64,000 bases of DNA from Yoonia sp. (GTDB lineage: Bacteria > Pseudomonadota > Alphaproteobacteria > Rhodobacterales > Rhodobacteraceae): the NCBI RefSeq assembly GCF_030731595.1, contig NZ_JANQTS010000098.1, forward strand, positions 1 to 64,000, in the 5' to 3' direction. Under the pieces are notes generated by a model that was not told where the DNA came from, ran no database searches, and worked only from the letters and a program-made list of their open reading frames with translations. Positions 42,706-52,176 of this stretch are shown one piece after another (position 1 is the stretch's first letter; every line of letters starts with the position of its first letter). A program made the position numbers and the translations under genes.

Positions 42706-44226
42706 CTAGCTCTGAAACAGCGGGAAACTGACCCCAAGGGCCCATGCAAGGACAATGCCCAGCGCAAGGCCAGAAGACAAAGGCCCGCTACGGCGGGAGA
42801 TGTCCCGCCCCATTGTTCCGAAGACCAGGTAGAACAGCACCAAGACCGGCGCGATCATAATGAGAAAGAACAAGCCTTGGAAATCAAGAGCAATGGCGAT
42901 TCCCAATGAGATCAGGAAACTCAAGCGGACAGCGAACCGCTTGAGGAATCCGCCTGCTGCGGTCAACGCAGCATCGGCGATCATATAGGGCAGCGCGCCG
43001 ATCAACATGATCCCGATAATCCAGGGCCGATCATTTGTGGGCCAGAAATTGGCTGCATAGCGGTCAAGGACAAAACCAAAGACGGCGCACCAGACCAAGA
43101 GCACACCAAATCCAGCCCAGTCGATCCGTCCAAGCGGATGTCCCCAGAGTTTCAAAAGCAGCAGTTGCATTCCACCGTAGATCAGCAGGTGCAGACCGAG
43201 GTAATCAGCCACCAGAACAGGCAGAAAACCGGGGTTTAGCGGCACCGCCAAAAGCGGTGCAAAAAGTGCGGGCACAAGCAGGACAAGCGCGGTTTGCTTC
43301 TTGCCAAGCACCAGTGGTGTGCTGTGACCCCTGGGCACGATCTTGGCAATCCGCCGGAAAAGCAGCACGAGCCCCGCAAGCACCCCCAGAATAGCCCAGC
43401 CGCTTGGCAAAATCGTAGTGTCAGAGGTCCGCGCATAGGTCTGGTCAAGCCAGTCCAATACGGCACGGCGTCCGATACGACTGTGCAACACCGACACATG
43501 CTCGGAAAAAGGGGCGACAACAGCGCGGCGGATGACCGCGCCGTTGATTGCCACATCGCCTTCTGATGCGGCCGGATCAACCATACGCAATGCCTCTAGA
43601 CCAAACGCGCGCAACCCCGGCTCCCATGCGCCGGTGACAAGCAACAAATTGGTCGGGGTGACTTCGTCAATGACTTGTGAAAATGCAGAGATCAGGACGA
43701 CTGCACCGATTTCCGGGCGGGTCGCGGCAACGCGCACAAGAATGTCGGTCGCCATAGAGTGACCCAAAAGAGTGACCGGCTTGCCACCAGAACCCAGAGC
43801 ATTGATCACCTCTATCGTCTGCTCGACCAAGAGCCGCGTCGTACCATCGACCGATGCAACATCACCGGACATTGGCGCAGGGTGTCGCCCATGGCCCAGA
43901 AACTCGAAAACATAGACCTGATAGCCGGCCCGCGCCAAAGGCATGGCATAGCCTTGCATCATCTGTTCAGATCCCGCGAAACCATGCGCCATGATAACAA
44001 TCGGGCCGTCCGCAGATGGAACTGCATAGGCGGTGACGGGTGTTTGACCGACGTTGAAACGTGTGATTTCCACGCCGTGACGTGCAAATTCCAAGATCGC
44101 GAGCGATCCTAAAATCATTGCGACCGCCAGAAAAGCTCTCAGTTTTCCAACTCCTGTAATCTCGGCTTGACCGCTTGCGTTGAACCGAACGGTCGCACCT
44201 GCGTTGCGCAATCTTTGATAAGCCAA
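42706..44226 (-). CDS. Alpha/beta hydrolase fused to a multi-pass membrane domain
   Basis: A 506-residue protein. One membrane segment lies near residues 28-48, then an alpha/beta hydrolase domain with the oxyanion region MAHGFAGSEQ and the nucleophile elbow LLGHSMATD (serine near residue 155). From about residue 275 there are some seven to eight hydrophobic segments. The hydrolase part should be periplasmic if the N-terminal segment is an anchor. Substrate unknown; the membrane part has no recognised family. GTs follow on the same strand side but not in a tight operon. Confidence 0.8.
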   Translation of the reverse strand: MAYQRLRNAGATVRFNASGQAEITGVGKLRAFLAVAMILGSLAILEFARHGVEITRFNVGQTPVTAYAVPSADGPIVIMAHGFAGSEQMMQGYAMPLARAGYQVYVFEFLGHGRHPAPMSGDVASVDGTTRLLVEQTIEVINALGSGGKPVTLLGHSMATDILVRVAATRPEIGAVVLISAFSQVIDEVTPTNLLLVTGAWEPGLRAFGLEALRMVDPAASEGDVAINGAVIRRAVVAPFSEHVSVLHSRIGRRAVLDWLDQTYARTSDTTILPSGWAILGVLAGLVLLFRRIAKIVPRGHSTPLVLGKKQTALVLLVPALFAPLLAVPLNPGFLPVLVADYLGLHLLIYGGMQLLLLKLWGHPLGRIDWAGFGVLLVWCAVFGFVLDRYAANFWPTNDRPWIIGIMLIGALPYMIADAALTAAGGFLKRFAVRLSFLISLGIAIALDFQGLFFLIMIAPVLVLFYLVFGTMGRDISRRSGPLSSGLALGIVLAWALGVSFPLFQS

Positions 44227-44263
44227 GCAACAATCATGCCAAACGTCACATTCTTACCGCAGG

Positions 44264-45241
44264 TCATTCTTCAGCCAACATATCATCTGGGAACCGCCGC
44301 AAATATCGGCGGAGTTGGCGGGCACGCAAGATGTTCTTGATCGTGAGCCGCGCGATGTAGGCGGCAGACACATCGCTGGCTTTCAAAACCTTGATTTCAT
44401 CCATCTCAGGAAAATGCAGGTTCAAGAACGCGCGAAATGCAATCGCGAACCGGGGTGGGAGTTTCCCTTCGATGTCGTTCCAGGGCTTTCGAGGGCCAAT
44501 GAAGTGAGTGATGGCCACTGGCACCATAACTTCAAAATAGGCTGATCGCACCGGCTGCTGCCAGTTCCAGATCGGACTCAACTCGGCCCAATCTCCCTTG
44601 AGGACGCAGTTCAGCAGTTCTTGATCATGTTGCCGAAGCTTGTCGTTGTTCTCGCGCCCATAGGCTATGCATCGTTCAAGGATCTTCTGACTCCGAAAAG
44701 TCGCGACATCGATCAGCAAGACGCCGCTGTTGAAATATTTCTCGGGCCCAATGCCCATATTGGCAAAGTCGGCCATATGCCGGCTTGGCTTGGTCCACTG
44801 TTGGTTGTCTCGCACTGCTGCAAGAGCATGCCCGCCAAGGTTTACGTCAAACAGCGAAACAAGCCCGCCACCGTGAATAAAGATATCGGCGTCCAGATAA
44901 AGCAGCCGCTCATATTCATCTGCAAAGACTTCCGGCAAAACGAGCCGATGATAAACGGCTTCAGTGCGTCGCTCGTCGATGTAAAGACCATCAAACATGC
45001 CATCCGTTGCAATGGTGGCGAGGCGAATTTTCAAGTCGGACAGCGTGTCTGGAACGCTCATTCCTTCGGGCGCACAAACAACAATATCAAAATCGCTATG
45101 TCTTGAAGTATGTGCCAGCTGACTTGCCGCAAAAATTGCGTAGGGGAAATACGTCTCATCAACGCAAAAAACAACGGCTCTTGAACTCTGGGCTGGGCGA
45201 GATGTGGTCTTGCGTGGCTGCATTGCGATGCTTCCGCTCAT
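44264..45241 (-). CDS. Glycosyltransferase family 8 protein
   Basis: A 325-residue GT-A type enzyme. The metal/donor motif is LLYLDADIFIHGG (DAD near residue 116), and YFNSGVLLIDV and HFIGPRKPW are further family segments. It transfers a hexose, often galactose or glucose, from a nucleotide sugar. An alternative start lies six codons downstream (MQPRKTT). First gene of the surface-polysaccharide region. Confidence 0.88.
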   Translation of the reverse strand: MSGSIAMQPRKTTSRPAQSSRAVVFCVDETYFPYAIFAASQLAHTSRHSDFDIVVCAPEGMSVPDTLSDLKIRLATIATDGMFDGLYIDERRTEAVYHRLVLPEVFADEYERLLYLDADIFIHGGGLVSLFDVNLGGHALAAVRDNQQWTKPSRHMADFANMGIGPEKYFNSGVLLIDVATFRSQKILERCIAYGRENNDKLRQHDQELLNCVLKGDWAELSPIWNWQQPVRSAYFEVMVPVAITHFIGPRKPWNDIEGKLPPRFAIAFRAFLNLHFPEMDEIKVLKASDVSAAYIARLTIKNILRARQLRRYLRRFPDDMLAEE

Positions 45242-45786
45242 TCTTCATAAAGTGCCGCAGCTAGCAGTCCTTTGATCATTTCGGGACACGCGCGTCGTCA
45301 TGGTTTCGTCCAGAGATCGCGCCAGCCTAAAACTCCTGCATCTCGGCGTACCGCAACTTGTCCCGTCGATCATCCAATGATCTCGATCTAGGAATATCAT
45401 CAGACACCGGACAATCAACCCTCCCGCAGGCTTTGCTTTGGGGGCCTACCGCTAGTCGACCCAGATCTTTACGCTGAAGCGCAACGCCGAGCACAACCAT
45501 CGCAGGCTTTTGCTGGATTTCCTGGGAGCCGGTTCAAGCATGTTTGGGCTTTGTTGTGGTTCTCTTTCGCGCCGATCGAGATCTCGACCTGAGACGAGAA
45601 ATGCGTCGGATCATGTTTGGCGGACTTTTGTGTTCAGCGGGCTGATCCCATCCGCGTCACCACAAAGCTGCGCTGCCATAACGCTTCGGAGCGAGGGGAT
45701 TAAGCAATCACTCGAAAGCTCAGGGCGGCGTCGCAAAAACGTGTTCACGCGACGCTGCCTTTTCCTGCCTTGGCAGGTAATTTGGG
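45242..45786. other. 545-base gap with no supported gene
   Basis: Between the GT8 start and the end of the minus-strand sugar transferase. Several short open frames exist (for example 45510-45851 on the plus strand) but none has a ribosome site or recognisable product. It should hold the GT8 promoter. Confidence 0.45.
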
Positions 45787-46464
45787 TCAGTAACCTGTCC
45801 CGTTCAAAACGACGCGGACTGTTGCGAAGAGCAACTTTACATCGTTGCTGAATGAAAGGTTCGCCACATATTCGGTATCAAAACGCGCCCGGTCCGCGAA
45901 AGAACTCTGGTTGCGCTGAGATACCTGCCAAGTCCCGGTAATCCCGGGACGTTCGAAATAGTAAGCGCGACCTGGATACATATCCACTTGTTCAGGCATC
46001 ATTGGACGCGGACCAACAAGGCTCATGTGTCCAACCAGCACATTAAACAACTGCGGCAACTCATCAAAGGAACTCTTGCGCAGAATCCAACCAGTCTTGG
46101 TAATGCGCGGGTCTTTCTTGAGTTTCTGCGTCAACGCCCATTCTGCTGCAGCTTCAGGGTTGCTGGCAAGATAGTCCTTCAGTGCCGCATCGGCATTGAC
46201 CACCATCGTGCGGAGCTTCCAGATCTTGTAGATCCGACCTCCGCGACCGACGCGCTCTTGGGTATAAAAAGCGGGCCCACCATCGCGTTTCACAAGGAAC
46301 GCCAAGATGGCGACCAAAGGCAGCACGAAAGGCAGGCTGAGCAAAACACAACACACGTCAAAAAGGCGCTTCAGCCCGAGCGTATACGGACCATGTTGTG
46401 GAAGTGATGAAACGATGGCGCGCGAATTCGCGCGCTCATGAACTTCCGAAAAATCTGCAGACAT
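45787..46464 (-). CDS. Undecaprenyl-phosphate sugar transferase, ExoY-like (copy B)
   Basis: A 225-residue bacterial sugar transferase that starts polysaccharide repeat units by putting a sugar-1-phosphate on undecaprenyl phosphate. One membrane hairpin (about residues 33-58) precedes the catalytic domain with RDGGPAFYTQERVGR, WKLRTM, DELPQL and SLVGPRPMMPEQ. It lacks the four-helix N-terminal domain of WbaP-size proteins, so it is of the short ExoY/PglC-like class. Same length and collinear with copy A at 46996. Confidence 0.92.
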   Translation of the reverse strand: MSADFSEVHERANSRAIVSSLPQHGPYTLGLKRLFDVCCVLLSLPFVLPLVAILAFLVKRDGGPAFYTQERVGRGGRIYKIWKLRTMVVNADAALKDYLASNPEAAAEWALTQKLKKDPRITKTGWILRKSSFDELPQLFNVLVGHMSLVGPRPMMPEQVDMYPGRAYYFERPGITGTWQVSQRNQSSFADRARFDTEYVANLSFSNDVKLLFATVRVVLNGTGY

Positions 46465-46995
46465 TTAAACTACTCACTTGCTCTTAACACACACACGCCC
46501 CGCAGTCGCGTCACATTATACCGTCCGAAACGCGAAAAACTGCATTCCACAATGTTAAAGATCCCCAGTAACAAAAACATAACAAAAAGACGGGCGGGAG
46601 TGAAGGTGTATTAAAGTTGAAAGCCACAAAAATAAAATATTTCTGACTTATTTGGGTAACATGATTCAAAATTAAGCGATTGATAATCCGAGTTTTTCCT
46701 TATTGTAGCCGCGTTGGAACCAATGTATCGAATCGACTGCTTTACCTAAAGTCAGCTTTTCCTTACTTTTGGCATGCGTCAGACCCGACACACGCCCTAA
46801 AGAGATGGTCAGTCCCCGCGTCGCGGCATGAAGGCCGCCCCCCTCTAGAGGGGAAAAGGCACCATCTGATCATGGCTAGTCGGCTTGCCGGTGCGATGAA
46901 CCGCGACACATGTTCATGGCCTTGCCGTCGAGGTCCGAAAGGCGGCCAAGAGGTTCAAGACGCGCAGCACGTTGTCTATAAACTGCGCCTCCGGT
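46465..46995. other. 531-base gap between the two sugar transferases
   Basis: A/T-rich near 46540-46760, then a G+C-rich stretch (46780-46980) that looks like former coding DNA but is interrupted in each frame read. No gene is supported. It separates two paralogous genes and may mark an old insertion. Confidence 0.45.
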
Positions 46996-47673
46996 TCAGT
47001 GGCCGGTTCCGCTGACCACTACCCCGACTGTTGCGCCCAACAACTTCAGATCTTCCAAGAAAGACATGTTGGCAATGTAATCGCTGTCATAGCGCGCGCG
47101 GTCTGCAAATGTAGATTCATTGCGTTTCGACACCTGCCAGGATCCGGTGATCCCGGGGCGCTCTCTATAATAGCAGCGGCCTGGATACATTTGCTGTTGC
47201 TCTGGCAGCATTGGGCGCGGGCCAACCAAACTCATCTCACCCACAAGAACATTCCAAAGCTGGGGCAGTTCATCGAGCGATGACTTACGTAAGAGGTGAC
47301 CAATCGGTGTCACCCGCGGGTCTTGCTTGAGTTTCTGGGTCAGCTGCCATTCGGCAGCGGCCTGTTCATTCTCGCAAAGATACTCTGCCAGCAACTGGTC
47401 CGCGCCAGTCACCATCGTGCGCAATTTCCAGATGGTGAAGATCGCACCATGACGACCTACCCGTTTCTGACTGTAAAACGCTTGCCCGCCATCTCGACTT
47501 ACAGCAATCGCCAAAATGGCAATCAAAGGCAGTAGGAATGGTGCCGCCAGCAAGACGGCGCAAATGTCGAACACGCGCTTGAACACCAAACGATAAGGCC
47601 GGACACCGGACCATGGGATCACAATCTCATGCGGAGCGGCTTGTTCGTGGATTTCTCGATAATGCTTAGACAT
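46996..47673 (-). CDS. Undecaprenyl-phosphate sugar transferase, ExoY-like (copy A)
   Basis: A 225-residue paralogue of the protein at 45787, equal in length and alignable without gaps by eye (shared IWKLRTMV, AAAEW-LTQKLK, RKSS-DELPQL, MSLVGPRPM-PEQ, YPGR-YY-ERPGITG-WQVS). Differences cluster at the N-terminus and in the last 30 residues. It should also start a polysaccharide on undecaprenyl phosphate. Divergent from manC with a 405-base gap carrying a CtrA-like site. Confidence 0.92.
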   Translation of the reverse strand: MSKHYREIHEQAAPHEIVIPWSGVRPYRLVFKRVFDICAVLLAAPFLLPLIAILAIAVSRDGGQAFYSQKRVGRHGAIFTIWKLRTMVTGADQLLAEYLCENEQAAAEWQLTQKLKQDPRVTPIGHLLRKSSLDELPQLWNVLVGEMSLVGPRPMLPEQQQMYPGRCYYRERPGITGSWQVSKRNESTFADRARYDSDYIANMSFLEDLKLLGATVGVVVSGTGH

Positions 47674-48078
47674 ACAAATGGATACTCATTCTAGACAGTA
47701 CATATGCCAGAAAATTCCAGCACAAACTCGTTTCAAAACAGCGACAAAAAAACGCCCGATATTTAACACAATGATTCTCTAATCCGAAAAACGTAACAAC
47801 TAAAACCAATCTTGGGAACCTGGGCGCAAGTGAAGCCAACGACAGCCTAAGCGATGTTTGAACGCGTTAATGCTCTGTTAACTAAATCTAATATTGCCCA
47901 TTTTTGTCATTGTCTCATTCTGCGCATCAGTATGTTTCCCTTAGGGCATGAATCGGAGTCAGTTATTCCCTACCTTCCCGAAGCGGGCGATGCGTGTGAT
48001 GATCATTGGATACCTACTGTGAAAACCCTCCGATGAAGTGCTACACGGCTGTAAGAGTAATTCAGGAGCCAAACACGC
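47674..48078. other. 405-base divergent promoter region
   Basis: A/T-rich leader between the minus-strand sugar transferase and manC. It holds a CtrA-like site at 47867 and AGGAG before the manC GTG. No gene supported. Confidence 0.55.
47867..47882. promoter_or_regulatory. CtrA-like binding site
   Basis: TTAATGCTCTGTTAAC fits TTAA-N7-TTAAC, the full CtrA consensus of alphaproteobacteria. It lies 194 bases from the sugar-transferase start and 197 bases from the manC start. Confidence 0.45.
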
Positions 48079-49518
48079 GTGTCCAAAAAATATTTTGAAG
48101 CTATGTCCGCTCTCCGACCTGTGATCCTTGCTGGTGGTTCCGGCACGCGGCTATGGCCGATGTCGCGCAAGCATTACGCCAAGCAATATCTGACGCTCAA
48201 CGGCAAAACGACGATGCTGCAAGCGACGGCTGAACGGATCTCGGCGCTATCCAGCGAAGCGCCCTTTGTGATCTGCAACGAAGAAACTCGGTTCTTGGCA
48301 GCAGAGCAAATGCGTCAAATCAGCTTGGACAACGCACGCATTTTGCTCGAACCGGCAGGGCGCAACACTGCACCTGCAATCGCGCTCGCCGCGCTCGAGG
48401 CCTTAAGCAACGATGAGGACCCCGTTTTGCTGGTCATGCCAGCAGATCACATGATCAGCGACCCGTCCGCCTTTAATGCGACCGTAGAAACTGCTTTGCC
48501 TTTGGCGCAGTCCAACCATCTTGTCACGTTTGGCATCATACCGACCCGCCCTGAAACGGGTTATGGCTACATCCACGCTGGCGCCCCCTTGGCCGGTCAC
48601 GATGGGTTCGCGGTAGATACCTTTGTCGAAAAACCGGATGCCGCCACGGCCGAGGCCTATCTTGCCTCTGGCGCGTACTATTGGAACAGCGGAATCTTCA
48701 TGTTTCGCGCCAGTTGCTACCTAGCGGAACTAGAGACATTCCGTCCTGATGTCATGGCCGCATGCCGCGCGGCATTTGAGGGAAAACAAGGTGACCTGCA
48801 CTTCCTTCGTTTTGACGAGGCTGCATTTCTGGCCTGCCCCGATGTGTCGATTGACTATGCGGTAATGGAACAAACCAGCCACGCGGTCGTTGTCCCTATC
48901 GACGCAGGCTGGAGCGATATCGGGTCCTGGTCAGCCCTGTGGGACGCCTCTGACAAGAATGCCGATGGCAACTGCGAAATAGGCGATGTGCTAAGCCTGA
49001 ACGGCTCGGGCAATTACATTAACGCAGGCAGCCGTTTGGTCGCGGCCGTCGGGTTGCAAGATATGATCGTTGTTGAAACCAAAGACGTCGTCTTTGTCGC
49101 GCCCAAGGATCGGGTCGACGAAATCAAAGAACTGATCAAGGACATGACGGCAAAGGACCGCCCCGAGCTGAACCATCACCGCGTCGTTTATCGGCCATGG
49201 GGGCAGTACGATAGCATCGACATGGGTGACCGCTATCAGGTCAAGCGGATCACGGTGAAACCCGGCGCAAAATTGTCGGTGCAAAAGCACCACCATCGGG
49301 CCGAACATTGGATCGTCGTGCGTGGCTGCGCCAAGGTAACACGTGGCGAAGAGACAATCTTGCTGTCAGAGAACCAATCGACTTACATTCCTCTGGGCGA
49401 GATACATGCGCTTGAAAATCCGGGAAAGATCCCGCTGGAACTGATCGAGGTACAATCGGGCAGCTACCTTGGCGAGGACGACATTGTCCGGCTCGAAGAT
49501 AAGTACGGACGGGTTTGA
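48079..49518 (+). CDS. manC: Mannose-1-phosphate guanylyltransferase / mannose-6-phosphate isomerase
   Basis: A 479-residue two-domain enzyme making GDP-mannose. The nucleotidyltransferase motif is LAGGSGTRLWPMSRK (near residue 17) with FVEKP in the middle; the C-terminal cupin isomerase domain contains RPWGQYDSID, KPGAKLSVQKHHHRAEHW. The start is taken as GTG at 48079 because AGGAG lies at a usable distance; an ATG at 48103 is the alternative and loses only eight residues. GDP-mannose can feed mannose or GDP-deoxysugars in the polysaccharide. Confidence 0.94.
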   Translation: MSKKYFEAMSALRPVILAGGSGTRLWPMSRKHYAKQYLTLNGKTTMLQATAERISALSSEAPFVICNEETRFLAAEQMRQISLDNARILLEPAGRNTAPAIALAALEALSNDEDPVLLVMPADHMISDPSAFNATVETALPLAQSNHLVTFGIIPTRPETGYGYIHAGAPLAGHDGFAVDTFVEKPDAATAEAYLASGAYYWNSGIFMFRASCYLAELETFRPDVMAACRAAFEGKQGDLHFLRFDEAAFLACPDVSIDYAVMEQTSHAVVVPIDAGWSDIGSWSALWDASDKNADGNCEIGDVLSLNGSGNYINAGSRLVAAVGLQDMIVVETKDVVFVAPKDRVDEIKELIKDMTAKDRPELNHHRVVYRPWGQYDSIDMGDRYQVKRITVKPGAKLSVQKHHHRAEHWIVVRGCAKVTRGEETILLSENQSTYIPLGEIHALENPGKIPLELIEVQSGSYLGEDDIVRLEDKYGRV

Positions 49519-49648
49519 CGATGGGATTTAGGATTTGTGCGGTCGGTTGAAAAACTTGCTGCGGACGACGCTTTGCTAAGGGTACGCGCAAATCATCACA
49601 CCGCCAAGCAGCGACGGTTCACTTGAAGATGACAGGAACGGAAATGAT

Positions 49649-50662
49649 ATGCGTGTCTTAGTAACCGGTGGCGCAGGCTATATCGGCAGCCATACCGTGC
49701 TCAAACTTTTGGGGCAGGGATATGAGGTGCTCGTTCTGGACAATTATGCCAACAGCTCTCCGCAAGCCCTCGCACGCGTCAAGATTTTGGCGCAACGCGG
49801 CTTTGATATCCGCGAAGGCGATGTCTGCGACGCTGCTTTTCTGAATGATGTTTTTGCAGACTTTCGCCCTGATGCCGTGATCCATTTTGCCGGCCTCAAA
49901 GCGGTGGGGGAATCCAACCAAGAACCGCTCCATTACTATAAGAAGAATGTGTCCGGCAGCATCACGTTGCTGGAATGCATGCAGGCCCATGACTGTCGGC
50001 AGATCGTCTTTTCATCCTCTGCCACGGTTTACGGAGAGGCGGAATACCTGCCCTATGACGAGGCGCACCCGCTGCAACCCACCAACCCTTATGGGCGCAC
50101 GAAACTCTTTGTCGAAGAAATCATCCGTGACTGGGCCAAGTCATGGCCCGCGGCGAGCGCTGTGCTTTTGCGGTATTTCAATCCGGTCGGCGCCGATCCA
50201 TCCGGTCTCATCGGGGAAGACCCGCGCGCGATACCCAACAATCTTGTCCCTTATATTGCGCAGGTTGCAGTCGGGCGCTTGGACCATCTGAATGTCTTTG
50301 GTGACGACTATGACACCCGCGATGGCACCGGCGAACGGGACTATATTCATGTCGAAGATCTTGCTGACGCGCATCTTGCTGCCGTGCGCTATGCCCAGGA
50401 TCACAAAGGCTGTGAAGCCATCAACATCGGCACCGGCCATGGCACGACAGTACTTGAACTACTGGCCGCATTCGAAGAGGCCTCGGGCAAGAAGATCGCT
50501 CATCAGACCGTGGCAAAGCGCGAAGGCGATGTCGCCCGCAGCTTTGCATCGGTTTCAAAGGCCTATGACTTGCTTGGGTGGCGCGCAGAACGGGATGTGG
50601 CCGACATGTGCCGCTCTACATGGAATTGGCAGTCCAACAATCCTTTTGGATACGATGGCTAG
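49649..50662 (+). CDS. galE: UDP-glucose 4-epimerase
   Basis: A 337-residue extended SDR interconverting UDP-glucose and UDP-galactose. The NAD motif is GGAGYIGSHT (residues 7-16), and the catalytic tyrosine/lysine pair is in NPYGRTK (near residue 149) with FSSSATVYG before it. A UDP-GlcNAc epimerase activity is possible in this family. It lies between manC and the SGNH-like gene and should supply galactose units. Confidence 0.94.
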   Translation: MRVLVTGGAGYIGSHTVLKLLGQGYEVLVLDNYANSSPQALARVKILAQRGFDIREGDVCDAAFLNDVFADFRPDAVIHFAGLKAVGESNQEPLHYYKKNVSGSITLLECMQAHDCRQIVFSSSATVYGEAEYLPYDEAHPLQPTNPYGRTKLFVEEIIRDWAKSWPAASAVLLRYFNPVGADPSGLIGEDPRAIPNNLVPYIAQVAVGRLDHLNVFGDDYDTRDGTGERDYIHVEDLADAHLAAVRYAQDHKGCEAINIGTGHGTTVLELLAAFEEASGKKIAHQTVAKREGDVARSFASVSKAYDLLGWRAERDVADMCRSTWNWQSNNPFGYDG

Positions 50663-50682
50663 ACTGCCCTTTCTCTGAAAGA

Positions 50683-51624
50683 TCAGTTTTGCGGCACGCC
50701 TGTCTTGGGGTAGCCCGTGACGACCTCCCAAACGGTTTCCTGCATCAGTCGTGCAGCCTCTGGTCCCGGATCGGCAGCCGGCGTCCCATCCGCCTTGAGC
50801 AGCGCATGTGGCAATCCGACAGGCGATGTCTTGTAAAGAACCGCATAGTGGGTGAGCGCGATCAGATATGCACCATAGTCGTTGAAGTGGATTTGATCGA
50901 GAAACAGATCCTGCCTGTTGTTGATCGGCCCCACGCCACCGCGCGCCTCTACGGCCCTGGCAAAGCGGGCCATCACTTGCCCGCCCGGGATCATATAGAT
51001 CGGCTGCGGGGTGGCCTCATAATTCAAGGCACGACGCAGGATCTCGCCTTCCCAATACAGTCCCAGATCGCGGTCCAACCGCTCGAGCCATCCTTCGGGA
51101 TCATTCAGATGATGCCAAGTTTCATAAAAATATACGGCGACATTCGGGTTATGGCTGCGCGCTTTGTCAGCAAGATTATGAAGCATCTCGGCGCTGTCCT
51201 GATACTTGATAGAATCCCTGATCTCGACGGCTTCGGTCAATATCACAGCATCATACTCGCCCGAAGAAAGCGCATTCAGTCCGTCACGGTACTGCGGGTG
51301 CGTATTCGAATCCGCAAAGCCGTTGCGCGGCGCGTTCTCGTCCCAATGATCCTTGAGTGGTGTACCCCAGCCCAGCTGGCTGTTGTAACTGTGTCCGCTT
51401 TGGGCCAACTGGGCCAACATCTGGGGCATATCATGCCCGACTAAACTATGCCCGAGGTGCAGCACGTTCAGAGGGCCTGATGGCACCTCTGCCGGATCGG
51501 CATAAAGCGCATCAAAGGCCTCGACAGCGAGCGGTTCAGGTGTGGCCACCCGAGAGAATATCGCCATGCCACCCAAAAGAAAAACCAACGGCGCAACAAG
51601 GAAAAGGCTTAGTCGCTTCAACAT
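50683..51624 (-). CDS. SGNH/GDSL-like hydrolase, membrane-anchored
   Basis: About 313 residues with one N-terminal hydrophobic segment (MLKRLSLFLVAPLVFLLGG). The motif VLHLGHSLVGHDMP takes the place of the GDSL nucleophile block, and DQIHFNDYGAYLIA supplies a DxxH-like end block, both fitting an SGNH fold. ATG at 51624 is used; a GTG at 51642 would add six residues. Converges with galE. A role in acyl or acetyl editing of polysaccharide is inferred from context only. Confidence 0.65.
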   Translation of the reverse strand: MLKRLSLFLVAPLVFLLGGMAIFSRVATPEPLAVEAFDALYADPAEVPSGPLNVLHLGHSLVGHDMPQMLAQLAQSGHSYNSQLGWGTPLKDHWDENAPRNGFADSNTHPQYRDGLNALSSGEYDAVILTEAVEIRDSIKYQDSAEMLHNLADKARSHNPNVAVYFYETWHHLNDPEGWLERLDRDLGLYWEGEILRRALNYEATPQPIYMIPGGQVMARFARAVEARGGVGPINNRQDLFLDQIHFNDYGAYLIALTHYAVLYKTSPVGLPHALLKADGTPAADPGPEAARLMQETVWEVVTGYPKTGVPQN

Positions 51625-51887
51625 GATGATCACCAAACTCACTGATACGTCTTCATCCTTACCGAATATAGGGGCGGCCTTGATGCGGTTAAAGAGACTC
51701 TTTGACGCTGCGTGGATGCGCGGGCCCGGCGATCGGACGAATGCACAGCATTTCGCAAGGATGGCCTGATCCTCTGGAAAGGGATGCTGCCAACGACGGT
51801 CCGGTTTCCATCAATTTCGAACAAGCCAACGGCGGAAAACTAAGGCTTTTCGGCGGTGATTGTGGGTGCTATTGCAGAGCTCTATAT

Positions 51888-51963
51888 GCCGCTGTAGCTC
51901 AGATGGTAGAGCACGTCATTCGTAATGATGGGGTCGGGGGTTCGAGTCCCTTCAGCGGCACCA
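51888..51963 (+). tRNA. tRNA-Thr (CGT anticodon)
   Basis: A 76-base gene with encoded CCA. The acceptor pairs GCCGCTG with CAGCGGC, the D arm has AGCTCAGATGGTAGAGC, the anticodon loop is TT-CGT-AA in a GTCA/TGAT stem, and the T arm is GGGGGTTCGAGTCCC. Confidence 0.97.
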
Positions 51964-52176
51964 GCTATCGGAAAAGAACAAGAAGTCTGTCACCTTGGTC
52001 CGGCGGAATCATGGCGCAGGTTTGCCGGATATCATCACGGTGGACGACGTTTGCTGTGTTTAGCTCAATCCGCACCACCTCGGGGATAAAGGTCAGTGCC
52101 ACCGTTGGGCCCAACGAAGCCTACACAATTTTTGGACAGCTTACCGGTAGACCGACAGCAATTCTTGCACTAGCTG

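Noticed and set aside
41490-51887. An integrated island bounded by tRNA-Leu and tRNA-Thr with att repeats
   Set aside because: No integrase gene and no repeat of either tRNA 3' end were found, and gene content is compatible with a native polysaccharide region.
51883-51888. TATATG as the -10 box of tRNA-Thr, with TTGTGG upstream
   Set aside because: It overlaps the first base of the tRNA, so transcription would begin inside the gene.
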